DNA of 64,000 nt. Source: Alishewanella longhuensis (GTDB lineage Bacteria; Pseudomonadota; Gammaproteobacteria; Enterobacterales; Alteromonadaceae). The first letter of the stretch is position 1. Each line of letters starts with the position of its first letter. Below the pieces are notes generated by a model. It was given only the letters and a program-made list of their open reading frames with translations. It was not told the origin of the DNA and did no database searches. The DNA is taken from positions 99,338 to 163,337 of the forward strand of contig NZ_BNAO01000003.1 of assembly GCF_014653435.1 (NCBI RefSeq), written 5' to 3'. Below, in pieces: positions 56,762-64,000 of this stretch. Made by a program: the position numbers and the translations under genes.

Positions 56762-57636
56762 AATATCAATTACAACACCTGACTGAGTATCTGTACCAGC
56801 ATCCCGTAGCAAACAGCTATAACCTGGCATGCTTAACCCCCAGAGATCTAAGCTACCAAGAGGTCAAAACCACGGCATTGCACATTTACCCCACGGGCGC
56901 TGAAGTTAGCCAATATCAGGATTACTTTGGTAATATCCGACATTTTATTCACCTGCAAGCACCACACCAGCAGCTAAGCGTAGTAAGTCATGCTTCGCTG
57001 GAGGTATTGCCACGCCGCAATAACGAGCGTTTGCAAAGTGGCTGCAGCGCAACGCAATTGCAGTCCTATTTACAACATAGCAAAACGGCTGCTGCGGTTT
57101 ATGCCAAAATGCTCTGTCAGCCCAGCAGTATGGCACCCATCAGCGCTGAAGCAGGTGCGTTACTCGCGCCGTTACGGCGGCAAAACCAAACGGTGTTAGA
57201 ACTGGCCGAACAATTAAACCAGTATATTTATGCTAACTTTATTTATACCCCTGGCTTTACCACCGTGGTTACGCCCTTGTCCGATGTTATTAAATATCGA
57301 CGTGGCGTCTGTCAGGACTTTGCCTTACTGGCTATAAGTTGCTTAAGGGCCAATGGGATACCGGCACGCTATGTCAGCGGCTATTTGGAAACACAGCCAT
57401 TACCAGGCCAACCGCGCTTACAAGGCGCTGATGCCTCTCACGCCTGGTTTTCGGTGTTTGACCCAGAGCTTGGTTGGGTAGATTTTGATCCCACGAATAA
57501 TCTATTGCCCTGCCAACAACATTTAACCGTAGCCTTTGGCCGCGATTATGCCGATGTGGTACCGTTAAAAGGCGTAGTGCAAGGCAGTGGCAACCATCAG
57601 CTAAAAGTGGCGGTAGATGTTGTGCAAAGTGCCTAA
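56758..57636 (+). CDS. Transglutaminase-like cysteine protease/peptidase (COG1305)
   Basis: The 292-residue protein has the bacterial transglutaminase N-terminal beta domain (about residues 1-80) and a catalytic core. The triad is intact: Cys in RRGVCQDFALL (about residue 185), His in ASHAWFSVF (about 223) and Asp in WVDFDPTNN (about 240). No signal peptide is present, so it is cytoplasmic. In this conserved neighbourhood it is thought to cleave or transfer the product of the ATP-grasp enzyme. It ends the four-gene operon, 108 bases before the CoA-transferase gene. Confidence 0.92.
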   Translation: MKYQLQHLTEYLYQHPVANSYNLACLTPRDLSYQEVKTTALHIYPTGAEVSQYQDYFGNIRHFIHLQAPHQQLSVVSHASLEVLPRRNNERLQSGCSATQLQSYLQHSKTAAAVYAKMLCQPSSMAPISAEAGALLAPLRRQNQTVLELAEQLNQYIYANFIYTPGFTTVVTPLSDVIKYRRGVCQDFALLAISCLRANGIPARYVSGYLETQPLPGQPRLQGADASHAWFSVFDPELGWVDFDPTNNLLPCQQHLTVAFGRDYADVVPLKGVVQGSGNHQLKVAVDVVQSA

Positions 57637-57743
57637 AAGGCGCAGGTAAAGGCGCCATAAGGTGATTAATGGCTTATTGATCCGCATCAGTGTCCGCAAC
57701 ACGAAAAACGCTAGAATGCGCGCACATAGAACAGGAGATAACA

Positions 57744-59021
57744 ATGCGCGTTGCAACCGCCGAACAGGCACTGAGTATTTTACAAGATCACGATAACATC
57801 TGGTGCCAGTCTATGGCTGCTACCCCCTATTTTTTATTACAGGCCCTGGCGAAAGTTGCGCTACAAAAGCGACATCTGACCTTATTGCAATTACATACCG
57901 AGCACAGTGAGCTGCTGTGTGATCCCGCGCTGGCAGGCCATCTGCGTCAGCGCTGCTTTTTTGTAGGCAGCAGCACGCGTCAGGCAATACAGAATGGCCA
58001 GGCAGATTATGTGCCCATTTTTTTATCAGAAATTCCCAAGCTATTCCGACGCGGCGAACAAGCTTTAGATGTGGCCTTAATCCAGGTATCGCCACCGGAT
58101 AAACATGGTTATTGCAGTTTAGGTATTTCGGTGGAAGCCACCCGGGCAGCCTTACAAGTTGCCAAAAGGGTGATTGCCTGGGTCAATCCACAGATGCCAA
58201 GAACCCATGGCGATTCGTTTATTCATCTCAGCCGTTTTGACCGCTATGTCGAGCATAGCGCGCCTATCCCACTACATTTACCGGCAGAGCTGGATGCAAC
58301 CACCCGCCAAATTGGCCAGCATGTTGCCAGCTTGATCGGCGATGGCGACTGCCTGCAAATGGGGATAGGCGCTATTCCTGATGCAACACTGGCTTGTTTA
58401 GGCGATCGACAGCATTTAGGTATTCATACGGAAATGTTCTCCGATGGAGTGTTACCGCTTTTAGCCAAAGGCGTTATCACCAATCAGAATAAACGTAAGC
58501 ATCGCGGTAAAATTGTTACTACCTTTGCAATGGGCTCGCAGGCACTCTATGATTTTGTGGATGATAATCCGGAAGTGGTGTTTTTAGATGTAGAGTACAC
58601 CAATGATACCGCGGTCATTCGGCAGAATCCGCAAGTCGTGGCCATTAATAGCGCCTTGCAGGTTGATCTAAGCGGTCAGGTGTGTGCCGATTCACTGGGG
58701 ACGAAAATCTATTCTGGTGTTGGCGGTCAGATGGACTTTGTACGCGGCGCCAGTTTATCTGAAGGTGGCCGGGCTATTATTGCCCTACCGGCGACAGCAG
58801 CGGGTGGCAGGGTATCCCGTATTAGTAGCTTGCTAGCCCCAGGTGCAGGCGTAGTGACTACCCGGGCGCACGTTAATTATATTGTCACCGAGTACGGTAT
58901 TGCGCAGCTTAGAGGGAAAAGCATGGCTGAACGCGCCAAGGCGCTGATTGCCATAGCGGCACCGGCATTTCAGGAAAGCTTGTGCCAACAAGCCTGGCAA
59001 GATTGGGGCATAACAGTGTAA
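57744..59021 (+). CDS. Acetyl-CoA hydrolase / 4-hydroxybutyrate CoA-transferase family protein
   Basis: The 425-residue protein shows the family layout, with GDGDCLQMGIGAIPDA (about residue 207), the catalytic glutamate in GIHTEMFSDG (about 235) and the C-terminal VTEYGIAQLRGKS. Members move CoA between acyl groups such as acetate and 4-hydroxybutyrate or propionate. I start at 57744, where AGGAG is eight bases upstream; a longer frame lacks a ribosome-binding site. It may be read with the ATP-grasp operon, or have its own promoter in the 108-base gap. Substrate unknown. Confidence 0.9.
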   Translation: MRVATAEQALSILQDHDNIWCQSMAATPYFLLQALAKVALQKRHLTLLQLHTEHSELLCDPALAGHLRQRCFFVGSSTRQAIQNGQADYVPIFLSEIPKLFRRGEQALDVALIQVSPPDKHGYCSLGISVEATRAALQVAKRVIAWVNPQMPRTHGDSFIHLSRFDRYVEHSAPIPLHLPAELDATTRQIGQHVASLIGDGDCLQMGIGAIPDATLACLGDRQHLGIHTEMFSDGVLPLLAKGVITNQNKRKHRGKIVTTFAMGSQALYDFVDDNPEVVFLDVEYTNDTAVIRQNPQVVAINSALQVDLSGQVCADSLGTKIYSGVGGQMDFVRGASLSEGGRAIIALPATAAGGRVSRISSLLAPGAGVVTTRAHVNYIVTEYGIAQLRGKSMAERAKALIAIAAPAFQESLCQQAWQDWGITV

Positions 59022-59065
59022 CTGGCAGCAGTCTAATTCAGTTCACTGAAACTGCAGCAGCGAAT

Positions 59066-59089
59066 AAAAAAGGGCCGCAACAGCGGCCC
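59066..59089 (-). terminator. Terminator after the outer-membrane protein gene
   Basis: GGGCCGC-AACA-GCGGCCC is followed on the minus strand by six T. It may also slow plus-strand transcription from the CoA-transferase gene. Confidence 0.85.
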
Positions 59090-59149
59090 AAATCAGCAAG
59101 AACATATCAGGAACTAAACACTAGACACAACTTAAACTAGCTTAGCGGA

Positions 59150-59938
59150 TTAGAAGCGGAAGCTCGCACCGATTTGATAAAGATCATCACCGGTATCCAG
59201 GCTATCAAAGGTCACGCCCGCTTTTAAGGCTAAATTAGGCATGACATACCAGCTACCCCTTACAGTAAAAGCATCGGCATCAGCATCAAAAACACCTTTG
59301 GTTACCCAGTCATACGCCAGGCCCAGCGACACATTGCGACCAAAATAATAGTCAGCACCTACCCCAAAGCGGCCAAAAGATGACTTAGCAACATCCATAT
59401 AGCTAGCGTCCACACTCATAAAATCGCCATTGCCTAGCGTCATTAACTTTTTGGTGCTTACGCCATATTGCGTCACGCTGCCGTCACCGTCCGGACGCAA
59501 ATGTTCAATATCTAACTTAACTAACCAGCTTGGATCCAGATAATAACCTAAGCTTGATTCAACCATGCGGTCGCTGCTGTTATTAAACTCCGTCCATAAC
59601 AAGCTGGCATAAAAATTATGGCTGGTATCACGGTATTCACCACCAACTGACCAGTTACTACCGCTTACTTTACCCAAATTGCCAAAATCAAATTTCGCAT
59701 AGTCATACGCAAATAACAGGCTGCTGCTGCGACTTAAAAAGCCAGCTTCTGCCAACGGCATATTATTGTTGGTACGTACCGGGCTTAAGTAAAACTGATG
59801 CGATAAATTGTAAGCATCGATATCCGCATCTAAGATTTTCCCCCAGCCATAATTCAGGTTGGTCTCGTGCTGAAAGCTATTGGCAAAAACACTGGCTGAG
59901 CTTAGCGTTAACGCTATTGCAATTAATGTACGTTTCAT
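59150..59938 (-). CDS. Putative outer-membrane beta-barrel protein
   Basis: The 262-residue precursor has a clean signal peptide (KRTLIAIALTLSSASVFA-NS). The mature chain is made of alternating amphipathic strands rich in Tyr and Asp and ends in a C-terminal aromatic (GASFRF), as outer-membrane barrels do. I start at 59938, five bases after GAGG. It resembles small putative porins of Alteromonadales with no defined substrate. It is monocistronic with its own terminator. Confidence 0.82.
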   Translation of the reverse strand: MKRTLIAIALTLSSASVFANSFQHETNLNYGWGKILDADIDAYNLSHQFYLSPVRTNNNMPLAEAGFLSRSSSLLFAYDYAKFDFGNLGKVSGSNWSVGGEYRDTSHNFYASLLWTEFNNSSDRMVESSLGYYLDPSWLVKLDIEHLRPDGDGSVTQYGVSTKKLMTLGNGDFMSVDASYMDVAKSSFGRFGVGADYYFGRNVSLGLAYDWVTKGVFDADADAFTVRGSWYVMPNLALKAGVTFDSLDTGDDLYQIGASFRF

Positions 59939-60054
59939 ATTGACCTCACGTCGTTGGTAATTAGTCCGTTTAAGTAACTGGCGCCATCTTAGCGGCAACG
60001 ACTTAACGATAACTGAATGAAAATACGCTTTAAGGTCAAAAAACCAGCAACTAG

Positions 60055-62064
60055 TTAACTTAGCTCTAACAAGAGTTTTTTCAAGCTTTGCACTTGATCG
60101 CGCAGTGCCGCCGCTTGTTCAAATTCCAGATCGCGGGCATGTTGCAACATTTTTTGCTCCAGCTGTTTTATCTCTGCCTGCAGCTGATAAGGCGTACGAC
60201 CTTTAACTAAGCGCTGCTGCTCTGCAACTTGCCGTGCTATTGCCGGATTTTGTTGTGGTGACTGCCCTAAATCCATCACATCAGCCACCTTTTTCGAAAT
60301 GGCTTTTGGTGCTATACCATGCAATTGGTTAAAAGCCTGTTGTTTCGCCCGCCGCCGATCGGTTTCATCAATAGCACGGCGCATCGAGTTTGTTATGCGA
60401 TCGGCGTATAAAATCGCCCGCCCCTCTAAGTTACGTGCTGCACGGCCGATGGTTTGAATTAACGAGCGTTCAGAACGCAAGAAGCCTTCTTTATCCGCAT
60501 CCAGGATCGCCACCAGCGACACTTCCGGAATATCTAAGCCTTCCCGTAACAGGTTAATGCCCACCAGCACATCAAATACCCCTAACCGCAGATCCCGGAT
60601 AATCTCCATCCGTTCCACCGTATCGATATCCGAGTGTAAATAGCGTACCCGGATCTGATGCTCATTTAGGTACTCGGTTAAATCTTCCGCCATTTTTTTA
60701 GTTAGGGTGGTCACTAATACCCGCTCACCACGCTGCGCTCGCAGCATGGCTTCAGACATTAAATCATCGACTTGGGTAGCAACCGGCCTAATTTCTATTT
60801 CTGGATCAACCAAGCCGGTTGGCCGCACTACTTGCTCTATGACTTCACCGGCAGAATGTTCCAGCTCGTAGGCAGCGGGTGTGGCTGACACATAGATGCG
60901 CTGCGGTGCAATAATCTCGAATTCGTCAAATTTAAGTGGCCGGTTATCCAGCGCTGAGGGTAAACGAAAACCGTAGTTAACTAAGTTTTCTTTGCGTGAG
61001 CGATCGCCTTTGTACATGGCACCAATTTGCGAGATGGTGACATGCGACTCATCAATAAACATCAGGCCATCATCTGGGAAATATTCCAGCAAGGTGGGTG
61101 GAGGCGAGCCGGGATCACGACCCGATAAATAACGGGAATAGTTTTCAATACCCGAGCAATAACCCAGCTCTATCATCATTTCAATATCAAACTGGGTACG
61201 CTGCGCTAATCGCTGCTCTTCTACCAATTTATTCGCTGCCAGAAGCGCGGCACGGCGCTCAGCCAGATCGACTTTAATTTGCTCTACTGCCGCTAAAATC
61301 GTCTCGCGTGGTGTGACATAGTGCGTTTTCGGATAGATAGTATAGCGGGTAACGATTTTCTCCACCGCGCCGGTCAGCGGATCAAATAAACTAATGCGCT
61401 CTATTTCTTCATCAAATAGCTCAACCCGCACTGCAATATCGTCTGACTCCGCCGGGAAAATATCGATCACTTCACCACGCACCCGATAGGTCGCCCGCTC
61501 AAAGGCCAAATCGTTGCGGGTATATTGCAGCTCGGCCAAGCGTCTTAAAATAAAACGCTGATCCACAATATCGCCTTGTTTTAGATGCAGCAGCATCTGC
61601 ATATAGGATTGGGGATCGCCCAGACCATAGATAGCCGACACCGAAGCGATAATCACCACATCACGCCGCTCCATCAGTGCTTTGGTGGCAGATAAGCGCA
61701 TTTGCTCAATATGCTCATTAATAGAGGCATCTTTTTCAATAAAGGTATCGGTTGAGGGCACATAGGCTTCTGGCTGATAATAATCGTAGTAGGAAACAAA
61801 ATACTCTACAGCATTATTAGGAAAAAACGCTTTCATCTCGCCATACAGCTGGGCAGCCAGCGTTTTATTGTGCGCCATAATCAGAGTTGGTCGCTCGACC
61901 TGTGCTATCACATTGGCCATAGTAAAGGTTTTACCTGAGCCGGTTACCCCGAGCAAGGTTTGGTGCGCCAGGCCATTGCTTAAGCCCTCTACCAGCTTTT
62001 TTATCGCTTCGGGCTGATCGCCAGCGGGTTGATAATCGGATACCAGTTCAAAGGCGCGTGACAT
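60055..62064 (-). CDS. uvrB: Excinuclease ABC subunit B
   Basis: The 669-residue helicase-like protein acts in nucleotide excision repair. Walker A is [14 protein letters not shown] (about residues 39-52), the beta-hairpin region has [12 protein letters not shown], and the helicase box is MFIDESHVT. The C-terminal UVR domain ([20 protein letters not shown]) binds UvrC. Length matches E. coli (673). It lies 9 bases after the MATE gene and may be co-transcribed with it. Confidence 0.98.
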   Translation of the reverse strand: MSRAFELVSDYQPAGDQPEAIKKLVEGLSNGLAHQTLLGVTGSGKTFTMANVIAQVERPTLIMAHNKTLAAQLYGEMKAFFPNNAVEYFVSYYDYYQPEAYVPSTDTFIEKDASINEHIEQMRLSATKALMERRDVVIIASVSAIYGLGDPQSYMQMLLHLKQGDIVDQRFILRRLAELQYTRNDLAFERATYRVRGEVIDIFPAESDDIAVRVELFDEEIERISLFDPLTGAVEKIVTRYTIYPKTHYVTPRETILAAVEQIKVDLAERRAALLAANKLVEEQRLAQRTQFDIEMMIELGYCSGIENYSRYLSGRDPGSPPPTLLEYFPDDGLMFIDESHVTISQIGAMYKGDRSRKENLVNYGFRLPSALDNRPLKFDEFEIIAPQRIYVSATPAAYELEHSAGEVIEQVVRPTGLVDPEIEIRPVATQVDDLMSEAMLRAQRGERVLVTTLTKKMAEDLTEYLNEHQIRVRYLHSDIDTVERMEIIRDLRLGVFDVLVGINLLREGLDIPEVSLVAILDADKEGFLRSERSLIQTIGRAARNLEGRAILYADRITNSMRRAIDETDRRRAKQQAFNQLHGIAPKAISKKVADVMDLGQSPQQNPAIARQVAEQQRLVKGRTPYQLQAEIKQLEQKMLQHARDLEFEQAAALRDQVQSLKKLLLELS

Positions 62065-62073
62065 AAAAACTCC

Positions 62074-63408
62074 TTACGCAAAACGTTGCAATACCCGGTG
62101 ATACCAATAATAGGCAACCGAGGCGGTAATCAGGTTAGCGATAATACAACCGATAAACACACCGACCACACCAAAAAGCACACCACCCACCCAGGCTAAT
62201 GGCACATAGCAAATAAACAATCTAAATACGCTTAACACCACCGCTTTAGCCGGTAAATGTAAGGCGTTAAAAGATGAGTTTGTTAGGATAATAATCCCTT
62301 GCAGGCCATAGGCCACGGGCATAATCCAAATAAACCAACGTAAATACTCGGCTACTTGTGGATGGTCGGTAAATAAAGCAGAAATAGGATAAGCAAGCAG
62401 CGCTAGTATTAAATAAATTACCGCTTGCCACCCTAAAACAAAGCGGCAACATAGTTCATAAGCTTGCTTTACCCGGCTAAATTGCGCTGCCCCAAAATTC
62501 TGGCTGATCACTGGGGGTAAGGTCATAGATAACGCCAACACCACTAAACAGGCAATACTTTCAATACGCGCGCCAACCCCAAAGGCTGCGACGGCCTCAG
62601 GGCCATAGCTTGCCATTATCGCCGTTAATACCGCCATGGCCAGCGGCGTCAGCATGTTAGCACCAGCCGCAGGCAACCCAATATGCAAAATTTTTCGACA
62701 GATGCTCAGCCACTGTCGCCAGGGTAAAAACCAGCGTGTTAACAGGCCTCGTTTCACACTTAGCCAATAAATAATAAAGACAAAGCCCGTTAACCAGGAA
62801 ATCACCGTTGCTAAAGCGGCACCTTGCATCGCCATAGACGGTATCGGCCCGAAACCGAAAATCAAAATAGGATCCAGTACCGCATTAACCAAGCCGCCAC
62901 TGGCCATCACCAAACTGGGGATTTTAGTCTCCCCTGCAGCCCGTAAAATCGCATTGCCAATCATGGGGGAGACGAGTAACACCGAACCGGCCAGCCAGAT
63001 AACCATATATTCGCGAATATAAAGGAGTATTTCATCACTGGCACCAAGCAATAAAAAAAGTGGGTCAAGAAATAGCAAACCAAGCAATGCCAGCACAAAC
63101 ACCAATATTGCCGATAACCATAAGGCACTTAAACTGTCACTCTTCGCGTCGTCTTCGTTACCTGATCCAAGTGCTTTAGCTATCACCGCTGAGGTGCCAA
63201 TGCTTAAACCGATGGCTAAACTAATTAAGGTAAAAGTCACAGGAAAGGTAAAACTAATAGCCGCCAACTGCTGGGTACCCAGCAAACTGATAAAGAAGGT
63301 ATCAACCAGATTAAAGCTCATCAAGGTGAGCATGCCGCCCATTACCGGCCAGGTGAGTCTTTTTAACAGCGGAGCGATACTCGCAGTCAATAATGCATTT
63401 TGCTTCAT
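62074..63408 (-). CDS. MATE family efflux transporter
   Basis: The 444-residue protein has twelve hydrophobic segments and the MATE layout: LLKRLTWPVMGGMLTLMSFN at the N-terminus, DTFFISLLGTQQLAAIS and repeated halves. Members expel drugs or metabolites with Na+ or H+; the substrate is unknown. AGG lies about eight bases before the ATG. uvrB follows after nine bases. Confidence 0.93.
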   Translation of the reverse strand: MKQNALLTASIAPLLKRLTWPVMGGMLTLMSFNLVDTFFISLLGTQQLAAISFTFPVTFTLISLAIGLSIGTSAVIAKALGSGNEDDAKSDSLSALWLSAILVFVLALLGLLFLDPLFLLLGASDEILLYIREYMVIWLAGSVLLVSPMIGNAILRAAGETKIPSLVMASGGLVNAVLDPILIFGFGPIPSMAMQGAALATVISWLTGFVFIIYWLSVKRGLLTRWFLPWRQWLSICRKILHIGLPAAGANMLTPLAMAVLTAIMASYGPEAVAAFGVGARIESIACLVVLALSMTLPPVISQNFGAAQFSRVKQAYELCCRFVLGWQAVIYLILALLAYPISALFTDHPQVAEYLRWFIWIMPVAYGLQGIIILTNSSFNALHLPAKAVVLSVFRLFICYVPLAWVGGVLFGVVGVFIGCIIANLITASVAYYWYHRVLQRFA

Positions 63409-63714
63409 TAGAAAGCCTGATTAACCTAACAGCAGAGAGGGAAAGGCCACTATTGTATGTAAAAACAGTACCTAGCACCATGCGAAATCAAAAATAAGCT
63501 TTACCTGCAATAGCAGCGAATATTCTGAAAGAGTGCACAATTCAAGCGTAATCAACTTACTGTAGTTAAAATCGGCTAGCAATCAGGCAACAACTACGAC
63601 AAAAATAACCAAGCTACTGATTAATAACAGTTATATTTTTTATCGAAAAGCTATTGACCTAAAGCAAACAGAGCCGCCGTAAGGCTTTGCACGATTAAGC
63701 AACCACAAACTCAC

Positions 63715-63745
63715 AGACTTATCCACAGCTTCTGTGGGTAAGTCT
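63715..63745. repeat. 14-base inverted repeat containing a perfect DnaA box
   Basis: AGACTTATCCACAG and CTGTGGGTAAGTCT pair over 14 bases (one wobble) around a three-base loop. The left arm contains TTATCCACA, a consensus DnaA box; the right arm contains the same box inverted with one mismatch. TGTTGATAA at 63757-63765 is a further one-mismatch site. Confidence 0.6.
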
Positions 63746-63877
63746 CTCTCCCCCTTTGTTGATAAGGCTCGCTGCCGCTATATCAGCCACAAGGTGGCTT
63801 CTTTGCTCTGAAAAACAGCATTCTGCTGAAACAATGCGCAAGTAAACCACAAACGTAAAAATCCCCACTGCAAAGTG

Positions 63878-63906
63878 TTGACAGTATGCTGAGCTGGCAT
63901 TAGTAT
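63878..63906 (+). promoter_or_regulatory. tRNA-Asn promoter
   Basis: TTGACA and TAGTAT are separated by exactly 17 bases and followed by a GC-rich discriminator (TGCGCCCCG), the arrangement expected of a stringently controlled stable-RNA promoter. Confidence 0.85.
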
Positions 63907-63926
63907 TGCGCCCCGTTGAAAGCTGT

Positions 63927-64000
63927 TCCCTAGTAGCTCAGTTGGTTAGAGCGGCGGACTGTTAATCCGTAGGTCACTGGTTCGAGTCCAGTCTGGGGAG
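63927..64000 (+). tRNA. tRNA-Asn (GUU)
   Basis: The 7-base acceptor stem pairs TCCCTAG with CTGGGGA (one G-T). The D arm is AGCTCAGTTGGTTAGAGC, the anticodon arm has CGGACTGTTAATCCG with anticodon GTT, and the T arm has GGTTCGAGTCC. The discriminator G is at the last base, so any encoded CCA lies outside the window. Confidence 0.95.

Larger units (their letters stand above)
63409..63926. other. 518-base intergenic region
   Basis: No open reading frame of note. It holds the MATE gene leader on the left, a DnaA-box hairpin at 63715-63745, a second DnaA-box-like site at 63757-63765 and the tRNA promoter at 63878-63906. Confidence 0.6.

Noticed and set aside
63927..64000. tRNA-Asn as an island integration site
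   Set aside because: No integrase, direct repeat or foreign-looking gene is seen to its left, and the right side is outside the window.
1..64000. CRISPR arrays, insertion sequences, toxin-antitoxin pairs, riboswitches
   Set aside because: None seen: no regularly spaced repeats, no transposase or Cas motifs, and no leader structure that I can match to a known riboswitch class.

Overview
The window is a stretch of ordinary, densely packed bacterial chromosome with no insertion sequence, phage gene or CRISPR array visible. Gene content and order fit a marine or aquatic gammaproteobacterium of the Alteromonadales/Chromatiaceae type (Rheinheimera, Arsukibacterium, Alishewanella-like). The pointers are csiV directly after mfd, DUF3087 and DUF2062 proteins, a LolCDE operon, the sdh-suc operons divergent from gltA, and EarP instead of an EpmA-type EF-P system. 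The genus is inference; no rRNA is present to confirm it.

Layout. 1-2.6 kb: the 5' part of earP and two small unknown genes in one minus-strand operon, a LysE-type exporter and a DUF3185 membrane peptide. 2.6-4.3 kb: glnS. 4.5-10.0 kb: a minus-strand accessory locus with a large TonB-dependent receptor, a sulfotransferase-like protein and a flavin-dependent tryptophan halogenase. 10.2-21.5 kb: TCA-cycle block, sdhCDAB and sucABCD on the minus strand, each closed by a terminator, divergent from gltA. 21.6-25.1 kb: csdA-csdE, a degenerate kinase-fold protein, and convergent tcdA. 25.1-31.8 kb: minus-strand envelope operon with comEC, msbA, lpxK, a Trm112-like peptide, kdsB and an RluA-type pseudouridine synthase. 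31.8-36.1 kb: DUF2062, lolCDE and a PilZ-like protein. 36.2-42.9 kb: mfd-csiV, a DUF3087 protein, the YlqF/RbgA-type GTPase and a DUF1993 protein. 42.9-45.5 kb: zinc alcohol dehydrogenase and rimO. 45.5-48.3 kb: an unrecognised two-gene unit of a secretin-like TPR lipoprotein and an exported partner. 48.7-51.8 kb: murI and an EF-G gene outside any str operon. 51.9-59.0 kb: a circularly permuted ATP-grasp / alpha-E / fused ATP-grasp-alpha-E / transglutaminase operon followed by a CoA-transferase. 59.1-64.0 kb: an outer-membrane barrel, uvrB, a MATE transporter, a 518-base intergenic region with a DnaA-box hairpin, and tRNA-Asn at the right edge.

Most of the window is housekeeping. The least explained parts are: (a) the ATP-grasp/alpha-E/transglutaminase operon, where the fused protein appears to have lost the ATP-grasp catalytic residues that its neighbour keeps; (b) the receptor-sulfotransferase-halogenase locus, with an apparently intact halogenase and no biosynthetic cluster around it; (c) the secretin-like lipoprotein pair; and (d) a kinase-fold protein with an altered catalytic loop placed between the csdA-csdE genes and tcdA. 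All start choices come from reading ribosome-binding sites and family N-termini by eye.
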